Of a stretch of 5,328 nucleotides of DNA, positions 1-4,700 are shown one piece after another (positions within the stretch are counted from its first letter, which is position 1; each line of letters opens with the position of its first letter). This stretch comes from an uncultured Ruminococcus sp. (GTDB lineage: Bacteria > Bacillota > Clostridia > Oscillospirales > Ruminococcaceae). The position numbers were made by a program, and so were the translations under genes. Location: NCBI GenBank assembly GCA_900556055.1, contig USNJ01000142.1, positions 1 to 5,328 of the forward strand, written 5' to 3'. Under the pieces are notes generated by a model. That model searched no databases. It was not told the DNA's origin and worked only from the letters and a program-made list of their open reading frames with translations.

Positions 1-1
1 T

Positions 2-148
2 GCAATAAAGCGGGTTATGGATGCCACGGGGCACATTATGCACGGCGGAACGATAGTTGATGCAACGATAATAAATGCTCCGAGCTCCATCAAAATTCGT
101 GGTGGAAAAACGTGGGAAAATGACGTTTTCTGCGGTATAATGGTATAA
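2..148 (+). pseudogene. IS5-type transposase fragment
   Basis: The frame starting at base 2 is open to a TAA at 146-148 and has no start inside the window, so only an internal piece is visible. It contains GGTIVDATIINAPSS, which matches the conserved block around the first catalytic Asp (the D of VDAT) of IS5-group DDE transposases. In intact members this block is followed by a basic KN-rich segment and some 150 or more residues carrying the other two acidic residues. Here the similarity stops after about Ile-Lys, and 16 unrelated residues lead to the stop. I infer a transposase remnant broken at its 3' side. The upstream part is outside the window, so how much of it survives is unknown. No terminal inverted repeat is visible. 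Confidence 0.6.
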
Positions 149-211
149 TTTGTCATTCTTGTCTTTGAAACGTGTATTCTTTTGTTGGAATGCTTTTTAT
201 TCAGTGGCTCC

Positions 212-832
212 TTAGAAATAAAATTTATAATAATACATATTATTTTTAGGATAATATAATACAATAGTGATTGTATTAGGTAGTATTTCATCTAATTTAA
301 ACTGCCATTCGGAAATATCCAAATCAGACAGCATCTCATTATCTGATACTGCAATATCCATTGTAACCTTTTTGCCTGTACAGTGGAATACACTTGCGGT
401 ATCAGGTGTACCGTCTTGATTGTATTCTAACTTTGGTACAACGTTTTCAGCAGTTACTTTTAAAACTTTTCCTTTTGCAATGAAAAAGTCAGTATCATAT
501 TTGTATTCTTTTAACGCAAATACAAACTCTCTTATAAAGAAATATGCTACAAAACCATAAGAGATAACAGAAAAAAGTACTCGTACAACAAACCAGGAAC
601 TATACTCCAAGCTTAGTGCCTCCTGCAAATCGAAGTTAATGATAATAAAGGTTATTACAGCAAATGAGATCGCACAACATAATAAACTTTTTATTCCCAT
701 TTTAACTGCATAATTTTTCCCTGACTGCTTTATTTGCTTGTGCATATCAAGCACATCGGCTGTTTCCTGCGGTGTAAGTTCGTTATAATAATCCCTTGTA
801 AATGGCACGCTTTCAAGAAAAAGATTATCCAT
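212..832 (-). CDS. hypothetical membrane protein with two TM helices
   Basis: This is a 206-aa protein that I do not recognise. The first 40 residues are polar and include a PQETADVLDMHKQIKQ helix. Two hydrophobic segments follow, at about 46-66 and 81-101, separated by a short acidic loop, so it should be an inner-membrane hairpin. Residues 112-206 form a soluble domain with alternating hydrophobic residues, ending in an ITIVLYYPKNN-like strand and an aromatic tail (YYYKFYF). The membrane hairpin plus a small beta-rich tail with a 'V.YYP.N' strand loosely resembles DUF3592-type proteins, but that is only a guess. The start is supported by GAAAGG about 8 bases upstream (minus strand, 841-846). 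The gene is AT-rich compared with the genes after 1385 and stands alone between mobile-element remnants, which suggests horizontal acquisition. No clear terminator follows it. Confidence 0.8.
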   Translation of the reverse strand: MDNLFLESVPFTRDYYNELTPQETADVLDMHKQIKQSGKNYAVKMGIKSLLCCAISFAVITFIIINFDLQEALSLEYSSWFVVRVLFSVISYGFVAYFFIREFVFALKEYKYDTDFFIAKGKVLKVTAENVVPKLEYNQDGTPDTASVFHCTGKKVTMDIAVSDNEMLSDLDISEWQFKLDEILPNTITIVLYYPKNNMYYYKFYF

Positions 833-840
833 ATCTAAAT

Positions 841-846
841 CCTTTC
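841..846 (-). promoter_or_regulatory. ribosome binding site of the 206-aa membrane protein
   Basis: GAAAGG on the minus strand lies 8 bases before the ATG at 832 and supports that start. The sequence further upstream (850-900) is very AT-rich and contains TATATT, a possible -10 element, but I see no matching -35, so no promoter is called. Confidence 0.5.
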
Positions 847-1102
847 TATTAAAATCAAAATATAGTTATTAATTAAGGAAATACAGATTTATGGGAAACT
901 GTCTCCATTGTGGGAGAAGTAGAACATGGCTCTGCGAAAAAATCTCTGTAAAAACAATCAACCGCAGAAAAATGACTTTGTGGTAAGAGCGGCTGATCGT
1001 CGCTCTATTTCCTTTTTCAGTATAAATTGAATGCTGCCGTTTGTCAAGCGTCCGATGCAAAATATCCCGATGCAACGGAGTGCAGCGCAGTGAGATCAGG
1101 AG
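847..1102. other. AT-rich intergenic stretch with no supported gene
   Basis: I see no convincing gene here. An open frame on the minus strand crosses it, but only its first residues (before 1103) resemble a protein family, and those belong to the recombinase remnant. A short hairpin lies at 986-1006 (AGAGCG paired with CGCTCT, 8 bp with wobble, loop TGATC), followed on the + strand by a T-rich run. It has no + gene upstream to terminate, so its role is unclear. Confidence 0.5.
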
Positions 1103-1283
1103 ATATTGCGGACGATTGAAATCTTTTATCAATATAGATAAGATCATTCTCAACACCTTTTTCATGCAGTGCGATCAATTGACACTCTTCATTCTGATCC
1201 TTGCTTGAAAATCTGATATAACCATAGCATTTATTTCCGATAGTCGCCCCCTTCTTTCTATTGTACAGACCCGCATCTGCCAA
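1103..1283 (-). pseudogene. serine recombinase (resolvase) N-terminal remnant, frameshifted
   Basis: One minus frame reads YGYIRFSSKDQNEECQL followed by IALHEKGVEN and LIYIDK. This is the start of a resolvase/invertase catalytic domain, with the nucleophile expected in the YIR.SS motif. The next expected block, KDFNRPQY, appears directly afterwards in a different frame (about 1103-1126). Family members normally read IDKQSGKDFNRPQY, so the QSG residues are missing and the frame is broken. This fits a deletion of about 11 bases at the AAAA run near 1123-1127. After NRPQY nothing resembling the rest of the catalytic domain or a DNA-binding domain follows, so the gene is also truncated. Family-typical Val and Arg are replaced by Phe (RFSS) and Cys (EECQL), as expected for decay. 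The true N-terminus is uncertain, because the residues before KCYGYIR do not look like the family. Confidence 0.7.
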
Positions 1284-1295
1284 TGCAAAAGCTTT

Positions 1296-1342
1296 AAAAA
1301 AAGAACCCGCATTTCTTCTAAATGAAAGAAGAAATGCGGGTT
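1296..1342 (-). terminator. intrinsic terminator downstream of the DUF2828 gene
   Basis: A perfect 16-bp inverted repeat pairs 1304-1319 with 1327-1342 (arm AACCCGCATTTCTTCT) around a 7-base loop. Read on the minus strand, the stem is followed by C and seven T residues (1302-1296). It lies about 40 bases past the DUF2828 stop codon, the right place and direction to end that transcript. The + strand side has only a weak, interrupted T run. Confidence 0.9.
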
Positions 1343-1384
1343 TCCTTATTGTTGCCGATTATCGTTTTTAGTATTATATACTCA

Positions 1385-2860
1385 TCATGCGCAGATTCGT
1401 GCATATCTCTCGTTTGAAATTATGTCGTTCATGATTTTTTCGGGGGATATTTCGCCCGATCTTACCATATCAAATACAGCGGGAGATGAGCCGGAAACAA
1501 GCGCTGCGCCCGTATCGGTCATTCTTACGGGGATATTTTCCGATCTGCTGTTTACGTTCCAGAATACAACCTCGGGCAGGTCATAGCCATGCTTTGCGTA
1601 TTTCTGCTTCATTGCCATGAACATCGGCAGGCTGTTTCCGCCCTCGGCGCATGAGTCAAACTCCATGTCCGAGATTATGTACATTCTTGACGGAATATCC
1701 GATTTTCTGAGGTGATTTTCCACAGCCGTATTCAGGATAAGGTCAAATGTTGCTTCGAGGTTTGTGTTTGCGCACTCGTCAAATGTTGAGCAGTAGCGCA
1801 CCTTTCCGAAGATGTCATTTCCCTTGATCATGATAAGTCGGGGGCGTCTTGAGAATGTTATGAAATGTCCTGCGAATGCGCCTTTGTTATGCTCTGCAAA
1901 ATATATTCCGAGGGATATTGCAACGTCGATGGGGCGGACTGTTCCGTTCGGTGTCCATGTCATTGAGCCTGAGCCGTCAACAACTGCGATAGCGTTTGCA
2001 TTTTCATCGCCGTTTCCATGTTCCGCGAGTGATCTCCATGATGCGTCAAGTGCTTCACGCTCCGGCTTTTCGGGCGATGATGTGAGACACGCTCTTACTA
2101 TGTCGTATGGATAGAGCGTGCCTGCATTCAGCTTTGCTTTGCCCTTGTTCACGGCGGAGATGAATTCCTTATAACGCTCGCCGTCATTGCGGATAAAGGC
2201 TTTCCTATACTTGAACATTGCGCCCGATGTCTGCTTTGAATAGTCAAAGGTATAGTCCATCACACGGAGACGGTTCTCGATTATGTCGGTGTACTTTCTG
2301 AGGGCGGAGAGCGTTTTGCGGTAATTTCTTTCGCTCATTCCGAGTATGCCGCAGATACGTCTGCCCATTTCCTTGGTTTCCTCCGAGGACGCATTGACCG
2401 AAGGCAGCCACTTTGAAAGCAGCGATGCCGGTTTTCCCGATTCCATTGCCCTGATGTCCGCACTGAGTCGGGTGCGTATCTCATTGGCGGCAGCGGATTC
2501 ACAGGGCGTTCCGATTAGAGTGCAGAGGTCGTCGTATCTTCCGTATTCTGCGAAATATTTTGCATTTGCGGATACGGAATCGGGTGCGTGATATGCAAGA
2601 GCTTTTATGGCTGTCCTGAAAAATCTGCGTTCACCGAGACCGCCTCTTACATCTCTTGCGAAAAAGATTATTTTCATTGTTTTGTCGGGATCTTCGGAAT
2701 ATGCTCTGATAACTGCGTCGGAAATCGTTTTTTCGCTCGCATATCTCATTGCGCCTGCTTTGAAAAACAGGTCAAGACATTCTGAACCCGATGATGCATA
2801 TGTTTTTGCACCGTTTTCGGTGTATGTTTCATCTGCTTTCTTTTTCAGAAAATTCAACAT
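1385..2860 (-). CDS. DUF2828 family protein with C-terminal vWA domain (Ro-like architecture)
   Basis: This 491-aa cytoplasmic protein has no signal peptide or membrane segment. I choose the ATG at 2860 (MLNFLKKKADETYTENGA) over the upstream ATG at 2884: an AGAAAGG site ends 10 bases before it, the family usually starts this way, and the longer start would place the site inside the coding region. Family hallmarks are TYTENGAKTYASSGSECLDLF near residues 12-32, ARDVRGGLGERRFFR (68-82), a YGRYDDL motif (106-112), KWLPSVNASS (150-159) and AGTLYPYDIV (246-255). The C-terminal vWA domain has a complete MIDAS: DGSGS (295-299), Thr366 and the Asp398 of ISDME. DUF2828 has no defined biochemical role that I know of. 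A helical N-terminal domain followed by a MIDAS-bearing vWA is also the layout of Ro60/Rsr (TROVE plus vWA), the ring protein that binds Y RNAs. Tandem Y-like RNA candidates lie directly upstream on the same strand, so I infer an RNA-binding, RNA-quality or RNA-repair role. Confidence 0.9.
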   Translation of the reverse strand: MLNFLKKKADETYTENGAKTYASSGSECLDLFFKAGAMRYASEKTISDAVIRAYSEDPDKTMKIIFFARDVRGGLGERRFFRTAIKALAYHAPDSVSANAKYFAEYGRYDDLCTLIGTPCESAAANEIRTRLSADIRAMESGKPASLLSKWLPSVNASSEETKEMGRRICGILGMSERNYRKTLSALRKYTDIIENRLRVMDYTFDYSKQTSGAMFKYRKAFIRNDGERYKEFISAVNKGKAKLNAGTLYPYDIVRACLTSSPEKPEREALDASWRSLAEHGNGDENANAIAVVDGSGSMTWTPNGTVRPIDVAISLGIYFAEHNKGAFAGHFITFSRRPRLIMIKGNDIFGKVRYCSTFDECANTNLEATFDLILNTAVENHLRKSDIPSRMYIISDMEFDSCAEGGNSLPMFMAMKQKYAKHGYDLPEVVFWNVNSRSENIPVRMTDTGAALVSGSSPAVFDMVRSGEISPEKIMNDIISNERYARICA

Positions 2861-2870
2861 TGCTATCATT

Positions 2871-2877
2871 CCTTTCT
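2871..2877 (-). promoter_or_regulatory. ribosome binding site that decides the DUF2828 start
   Basis: AGAAAGG on the minus strand, extended to AGAAAGGA, sits about 9-10 bases before the ATG at 2860. An in-frame ATG at 2869 abuts the site and one at 2884 lies upstream of it, so 2860 is the only well-spaced start. Confidence 0.75.
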
Positions 2878-2883
2878 GTGTCA

Positions 2884-2934
2884 CGGCTCAATATGTGGAT
2901 TTTCAGTCCGCTCATAGGTTTGCTGTCTGAGCCG
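2884..2934 (-). promoter_or_regulatory. DUF2828 leader with two mutually exclusive hairpins
   Basis: On the minus strand CGGCTCA (2934-2928) can pair perfectly with TGAGCCG (2890-2884), which sits just before the Shine-Dalgarno site. Its GCTCA core can instead pair with TGAGC (2914-2910) in a smaller hairpin. The two pairings cannot coexist. Their position beside the ribosome binding site suggests a leader that could tune DUF2828 translation, perhaps coupled to folding of the tRNA-like RNA just upstream. The complementarity is seen; the switching is inferred. Confidence 0.35.
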
Positions 2935-2938
2935 ATAT

Positions 2939-3049
2939 TTCCCGATACGGTTTTACGGAAAGATCCGGCAGGATTCGAACCTGCGTATAACCACTGTTTA
3001 TGCTGTACGTATCGCACGGCTCGTTTTTTTCGCAGCCCCTTATCGGGAA
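2939..3049 (-). ncRNA. second tRNA-like (T-arm) RNA candidate, Y-RNA-like
   Basis: On the minus strand, 2984-2968 is a perfect T-arm: stem GCAGG/CCTGC and loop TTCGAAT, with the invariant T54-T55-C56-A58 pattern. It is followed at once by CGGA-TCTT-TCCG (2967-2956), a small acceptor-like hairpin, then TA, the same order as in the neighbouring RNA at 3095-3229. No convincing D-arm follows. A helix brackets the module: GGTTATAC (2992-2985) pairs with GTAAAACC (2956-2949) with one A-A mismatch, sharing one base with the small hairpin, and CGATAC (3014-3009) pairs with GTATCG (2948-2943). The 3' strand is continuous and the 5' strand carries a 16-base bulge (3008-2993). A separate stem of 9 perfect pairs (3049-3041 with 2947-2939) competes with the second helix and would enclose a hairpin at 3018-3037. 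I read this as a degenerate or divergent sister of the first RNA; a decayed tRNA gene is the alternative. The ends are estimated from the pairing. Confidence 0.45.
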
Positions 3050-3094
3050 TCTGCGCCTCTATAAAATCATTGCTGCTAAAGCCGTATTATTGTT

Positions 3095-3229
3095 CGGAAA
3101 ACAAGCGACATATACGCTCACGGTACTTTTTTGCTGCTCTTCCACTGAGCTACGGAACTTCTTCCGATCGGAGTCGAACCGATGACACGCATAATAAATA
3201 TTTGCGGCGGATACCGTATATGTTTTCCG
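3095..3229 (-). ncRNA. YrlA-like Y RNA with circularly permuted tRNA-like module
   Basis: Read 5' to 3' on the minus strand, the core is in permuted tRNA order. First comes a T-arm (3183-3167: stem ATCGG/CCGAT, loop TTCGACT). Then an acceptor-like stem CGGAA/TTCCG (3166-3162 with 3157-3153) is closed by a GAAG loop. Then come T8-A9 (3152-3151) and a D-arm (3150-3136: stem GCTC/GAGC, loop AGTGGAA with the invariant GG). Both sides are held by a long helix. The unbroken 5' strand CGGAAAACATATACGGTA (3229-3212) pairs in three blocks of 7, 5 and 6 bp with 3101-3095, 3113-3109 and 3125-3120, leaving 7- and 6-base bulges on the 3' strand. A small hairpin (3206-3188) sits between the helix and the T-arm. 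This matches what is known of bacterial YrlA RNAs: a tRNA-like domain joined to a bulged Ro-binding stem, encoded near Ro60. A further 5 bp (3237-3233 with 3088-3084) may extend the stem. tRNA finders would miss it or call it a pseudogene. No promoter is assigned; it may be processed from a longer transcript. Confidence 0.65.
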
Positions 3230-3242
3230 TGAAATACCGATC

Positions 3243-3305
3243 AAGGTGTGTGCATAAAATTTTCATCAATGTATAAAAATAGCAATAGATTGCTGTCTGC
3301 ACCTT
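3243..3305 (-). ncRNA. stem-loop segment between RNA candidates
   Basis: AAGGTG (3248-3243 region) is complementary to CACCTT (3300-3305), a 6-bp stem. It encloses a near-palindrome at 3281-3294 (AGCAAT/ATTGCT), which on the minus strand runs into ATTTTTATA. This could be a weak terminator for the upstream branched RNA, or a spacer before the YrlA-like RNA. The stem is short, so confidence is low. Confidence 0.25.
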
Positions 3306-3334
3306 ATTCGCAAAGCATTCCGCAATAGACCGCC

Positions 3335-3425
3335 TTGCATCGCATCGGAACAGCCGCCCGCATTTCAGCGTCAGTTATGCGGCTTTTGATATGGACCGAC
3401 CTGTCCTCGGGGGACGGCGATGCAA
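3335..3425 (-). ncRNA. branched structured RNA candidate, family unknown
   Basis: A perfect 9-bp closing stem (TTGCATCGC on the minus strand at 3425-3417 paired with GCGATGCAA at 3343-3335) encloses two further hairpins. One is GTCC/GGAC at 3403-3415. The other is CCGCAT/ATGCGG at 3358-3382 with a 13-base loop. Together they make a three-way junction of about 90 bases. I match it to no riboswitch or RNA family I know, and it lacks T-loop or D-loop motifs. The strand is inferred from the genes on both sides, which are all on the minus strand. It may be a further RNA of the same cassette. Confidence 0.4.
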
Positions 3426-3436
3426 AACGAAAATAT

Positions 3437-3524
3437 CCGAAGATGCTCTGCGCATCGGCATAACATTTTCAAGGCACATATTCATAGTGACAGTATGATT
3501 AAAAAAGACCGCTGTTTGTGCCTT
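3437..3524 (-). ncRNA. two stem-loops upstream of the branched RNA
   Basis: An 8-bp perfect stem (AAGGCACA on the minus strand at 3524-3517 with TGTGCCTT at 3478-3471) encloses a 38-base loop containing an inner 4-bp ACAG/CTGT pair. A compact hairpin follows, GATGC-GCAGA-GCATC (3456-3442). These add to the dense secondary structure of this intergenic stretch but form no family I recognise. They begin just downstream of the stop codon of the 33-aa ORF. Confidence 0.3.
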
Positions 3525-3528
3525 ATGG

Positions 3529-3630
3529 TCATCCCTTGACGACGCCGACTGTGAACAGCCTTTTTACAGGCTCTGTTAGGTCGCTCTGGTTGGACATTGG
3601 TTTATTTATATTGTCGTTATATACAAACAT
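3529..3630 (-). CDS. 33-aa small ORF with strong ribosome binding site
   Basis: The ORF starts MFVYNDNINKPMSNQSD and ends LFTVGVVKG before TGA. An AAGGAG site (3645-3640) lies 9 bases before the ATG and overlaps the last codons of the upstream 300-aa gene, so translation is probably coupled to it. The ORF lies 6 bases past that gene's stop. It has no membrane segment; it is polar at the N-terminus with a hydrophobic-basic C-terminal third. I recognise no family. The stop overlaps another ATG (ATGA), but that frame stops after 16 residues. A hairpin (AGCCT/AGGCT with outer AAC/GTT, about 3554-3577) sits inside it. It could be a real small protein or a translated leader controlling the RNA-rich region downstream. 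Confidence 0.5.
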   Translation of the reverse strand: MFVYNDNINKPMSNQSDLTEPVKRLFTVGVVKG

Positions 3631-3636
3631 TTGAGA

Positions 3637-4539
3637 TTACTCCTTATTTTCTTGACTTTTTTCTATCATACCGAGAATTTCCGCACTTTGCGGAGATCTG
3701 TTCACAGTGAAAAGCTTTGCGATGTCATTAAGAAATCCATCGGGATCGTTCAGTGCGGATAATCCGCTGCACGGTTCTTCGTCCCAAAGACCCGACACAA
3801 TATCGGCGATGCCACGCAGCTCCTCATCATCAAAGGATTCGGGGCTGCGTTCTTTCAGCATAGCTTCAAGACCTGTCCGTTCGGCGATCCTGTATGCTGT
3901 ATAGTTGTTGAGGATATTGTTTCGGCAGCCGTATCGGATAAGCCAGCTGCCGACTTTTTCGCTGTTTCCGAGCAGGTCATTGACGATGAATATCTTTCCC
4001 CAGCCGTTTATGTGAGATGCGATCTCCATAAGTCTGTCATCGGCATCGTGATAATATCTGATGATAAATCCGCAGAAAAGCGTGAATTCCTCGTAAAGCG
4101 CAAGCTTTGAGATCGTTTCGCTTACTTCCGGATAGTCTTCGGTATTGAAAAGCTCAAGAAGTGAAAGTCCGAGCTTTACGGCTTCCGTGCTGTCGCTTTC
4201 CGTGATGAGCTGCATTCCGAGCAGAAATGTGTTCTTCATGTCAGCGTTTCCCTTGATCTTTCCCTGAAGATCGTCAATAATGCTCAGCATATACTGCCCT
4301 TCAAGCGCTCTTTCGACAGCTTTTGTGTTATATGTATTTTCGGGAGAAGCTGCAATTATTTCCCGGATAAGCTCATCGGGGCATTCCTTTTGGGATACTC
4401 CCATGCTGTACATCATTATGCCGTCCATTGCTCCGGGAGCGAATCTTATTTTCTTTGACGGCGCATTGCTGTCGATATAAAAATCCTTGGGAAGGGTATT
4501 ATCGGTGATAGCAGCGCAGATCCTTCTGTATATGCTCAT
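3637..4539 (-). CDS. helical-repeat protein of the clostridial 'limonene hydroxylase'-labelled family
   Basis: This 300-aa cytoplasmic protein has no signal peptide or membrane segment and is almost wholly predicted helical. The opening MSIYRRICAAI, followed by IRFAPGAMDGIMMYSMG (about 31-47), LSLLELFNTEDYPEV (125-139), LALYEEFTLFCGFII (146-160) and INGWGKIFIVNDLL (177-190), resembles a family common in Clostridia and often labelled 'limonene hydroxylase' in databases. I recall that label but see no haem, flavin or metal site to support it. The successive helix pairs look more like a HEAT/ARM-type scaffold. The start is fixed by AAGGAGG 7 bases upstream. The gene is divergent from the WYL regulator and appears to head the minus-strand unit with the 33-aa ORF, the RNA cassette and DUF2828. 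A TATACT-like -10 lies about 4588-4593 on the minus strand, without a good -35. Confidence 0.75.
   Translation of the reverse strand: MSIYRRICAAITDNTLPKDFYIDSNAPSKKIRFAPGAMDGIMMYSMGVSQKECPDELIREIIAASPENTYNTKAVERALEGQYMLSIIDDLQGKIKGNADMKNTFLLGMQLITESDSTEAVKLGLSLLELFNTEDYPEVSETISKLALYEEFTLFCGFIIRYYHDADDRLMEIASHINGWGKIFIVNDLLGNSEKVGSWLIRYGCRNNILNNYTAYRIAERTGLEAMLKERSPESFDDEELRGIADIVSGLWDEEPCSGLSALNDPDGFLNDIAKLFTVNRSPQSAEILGMIEKSQENKE
3640..3645 (-). promoter_or_regulatory. ribosome binding site of the 33-aa ORF
   Basis: AAGGAG on the minus strand is 9 bases from the ATG at 3630. It overlaps the final codons of the 300-aa gene. It is the main evidence that the small ORF is translated. Confidence 0.6.
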
Positions 4540-4546
4540 TGCGCTT

Positions 4547-4553
4547 CCTCCTT
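4547..4553 (-). promoter_or_regulatory. ribosome binding site of the 300-aa protein
   Basis: AAGGAGG on the minus strand is a near-perfect Shine-Dalgarno site, 7 bases before the ATG at 4539, and fixes that start. Confidence 0.8.
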
Positions 4554-4646
4554 TGTGTTTTTCTGTGTTCCGTTTCTGTGATTATGAGTATAACGCAATG
4601 CTCGTGAAAAATCATTTAAAAAAATCTGCGAGGTGTGAAAGACGTA

Positions 4647-4675
4647 TTGCAATCATGTGAAATATCTGCTATTAT
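4647..4675 (+). promoter_or_regulatory. sigma-A type promoter of the WYL regulator gene
   Basis: TTGCAA (4647-4652) and TATTAT (4670-4675) are separated by exactly 17 bases, close to the vegetative consensus. Transcription should begin near 4682, leaving a leader of about 19 bases before the ATG at 4701. The intergenic region is shared with the divergent 300-aa gene, so a regulator bound here could control both. Confidence 0.7.
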
Positions 4676-4700
4676 AAATAGGAAGAAAGCAGGTGTTTTT

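Noticed and set aside
986..1006. Hairpin followed by T-rich sequence on the + strand, like a terminator
   Set aside because: There is no + strand gene upstream, the T run is interrupted, and the stem is short.
869..1102. Minus-strand open frame continuing past the recombinase remnant
   Set aside because: After KDFNRPQY the translation resembles no recombinase and is rich in residues typical of random AT-rich DNA. There is no ribosome binding site of its own.
1812..3017. Several open frames of 60-160 codons on both strands over the DUF2828 gene and its upstream region
   Set aside because: Those opposite DUF2828 are shadows of a strongly conserved coding frame, and those over 2830-3276 cross the tRNA-like motifs. 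None has a good ribosome binding site or a recognisable family.
2961..3159. A single ordinary tRNA interrupted by an insert: 5' half AGTTCCG-TA-D-arm (3159-3136), 3' half T-arm plus CGGATCT (2984-2961)
   Set aside because: The acceptor ends would pair at 6 of 7 positions (one T-T mismatch), so it deserves mention. But the gap of about 150 bases has no convincing anticodon arm, is too short for a group I intron, and the model ignores both the second T-arm at 3167-3183 and the 18-bp bulged helix. The permuted model explains more with perfect pairs.
3223..3246. Possible minus-strand promoter (TTGATC ... TATACG) just before the YrlA-like RNA
   Set aside because: The -10 would lie inside the 5' strand of the long helix, which would then not be transcribed. 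Both elements are weak matches.
2939..3524. T-box riboswitch, because of the tRNA-like motifs near a gene
   Set aside because: No T-box antiterminator motif (AGGGTGG.ACC type) is visible, the downstream gene is not amino-acid related, and the motifs are those of tRNA itself rather than of a tRNA sensor.
3370..3531. Long open frame beyond the 33-aa ORF reachable by a frameshift near the AAGGGATGA stop
   Set aside because: There is no clear slippery heptamer, and the extended translation (rich in Met and Arg) looks non-coding and overlaps strong RNA stems.
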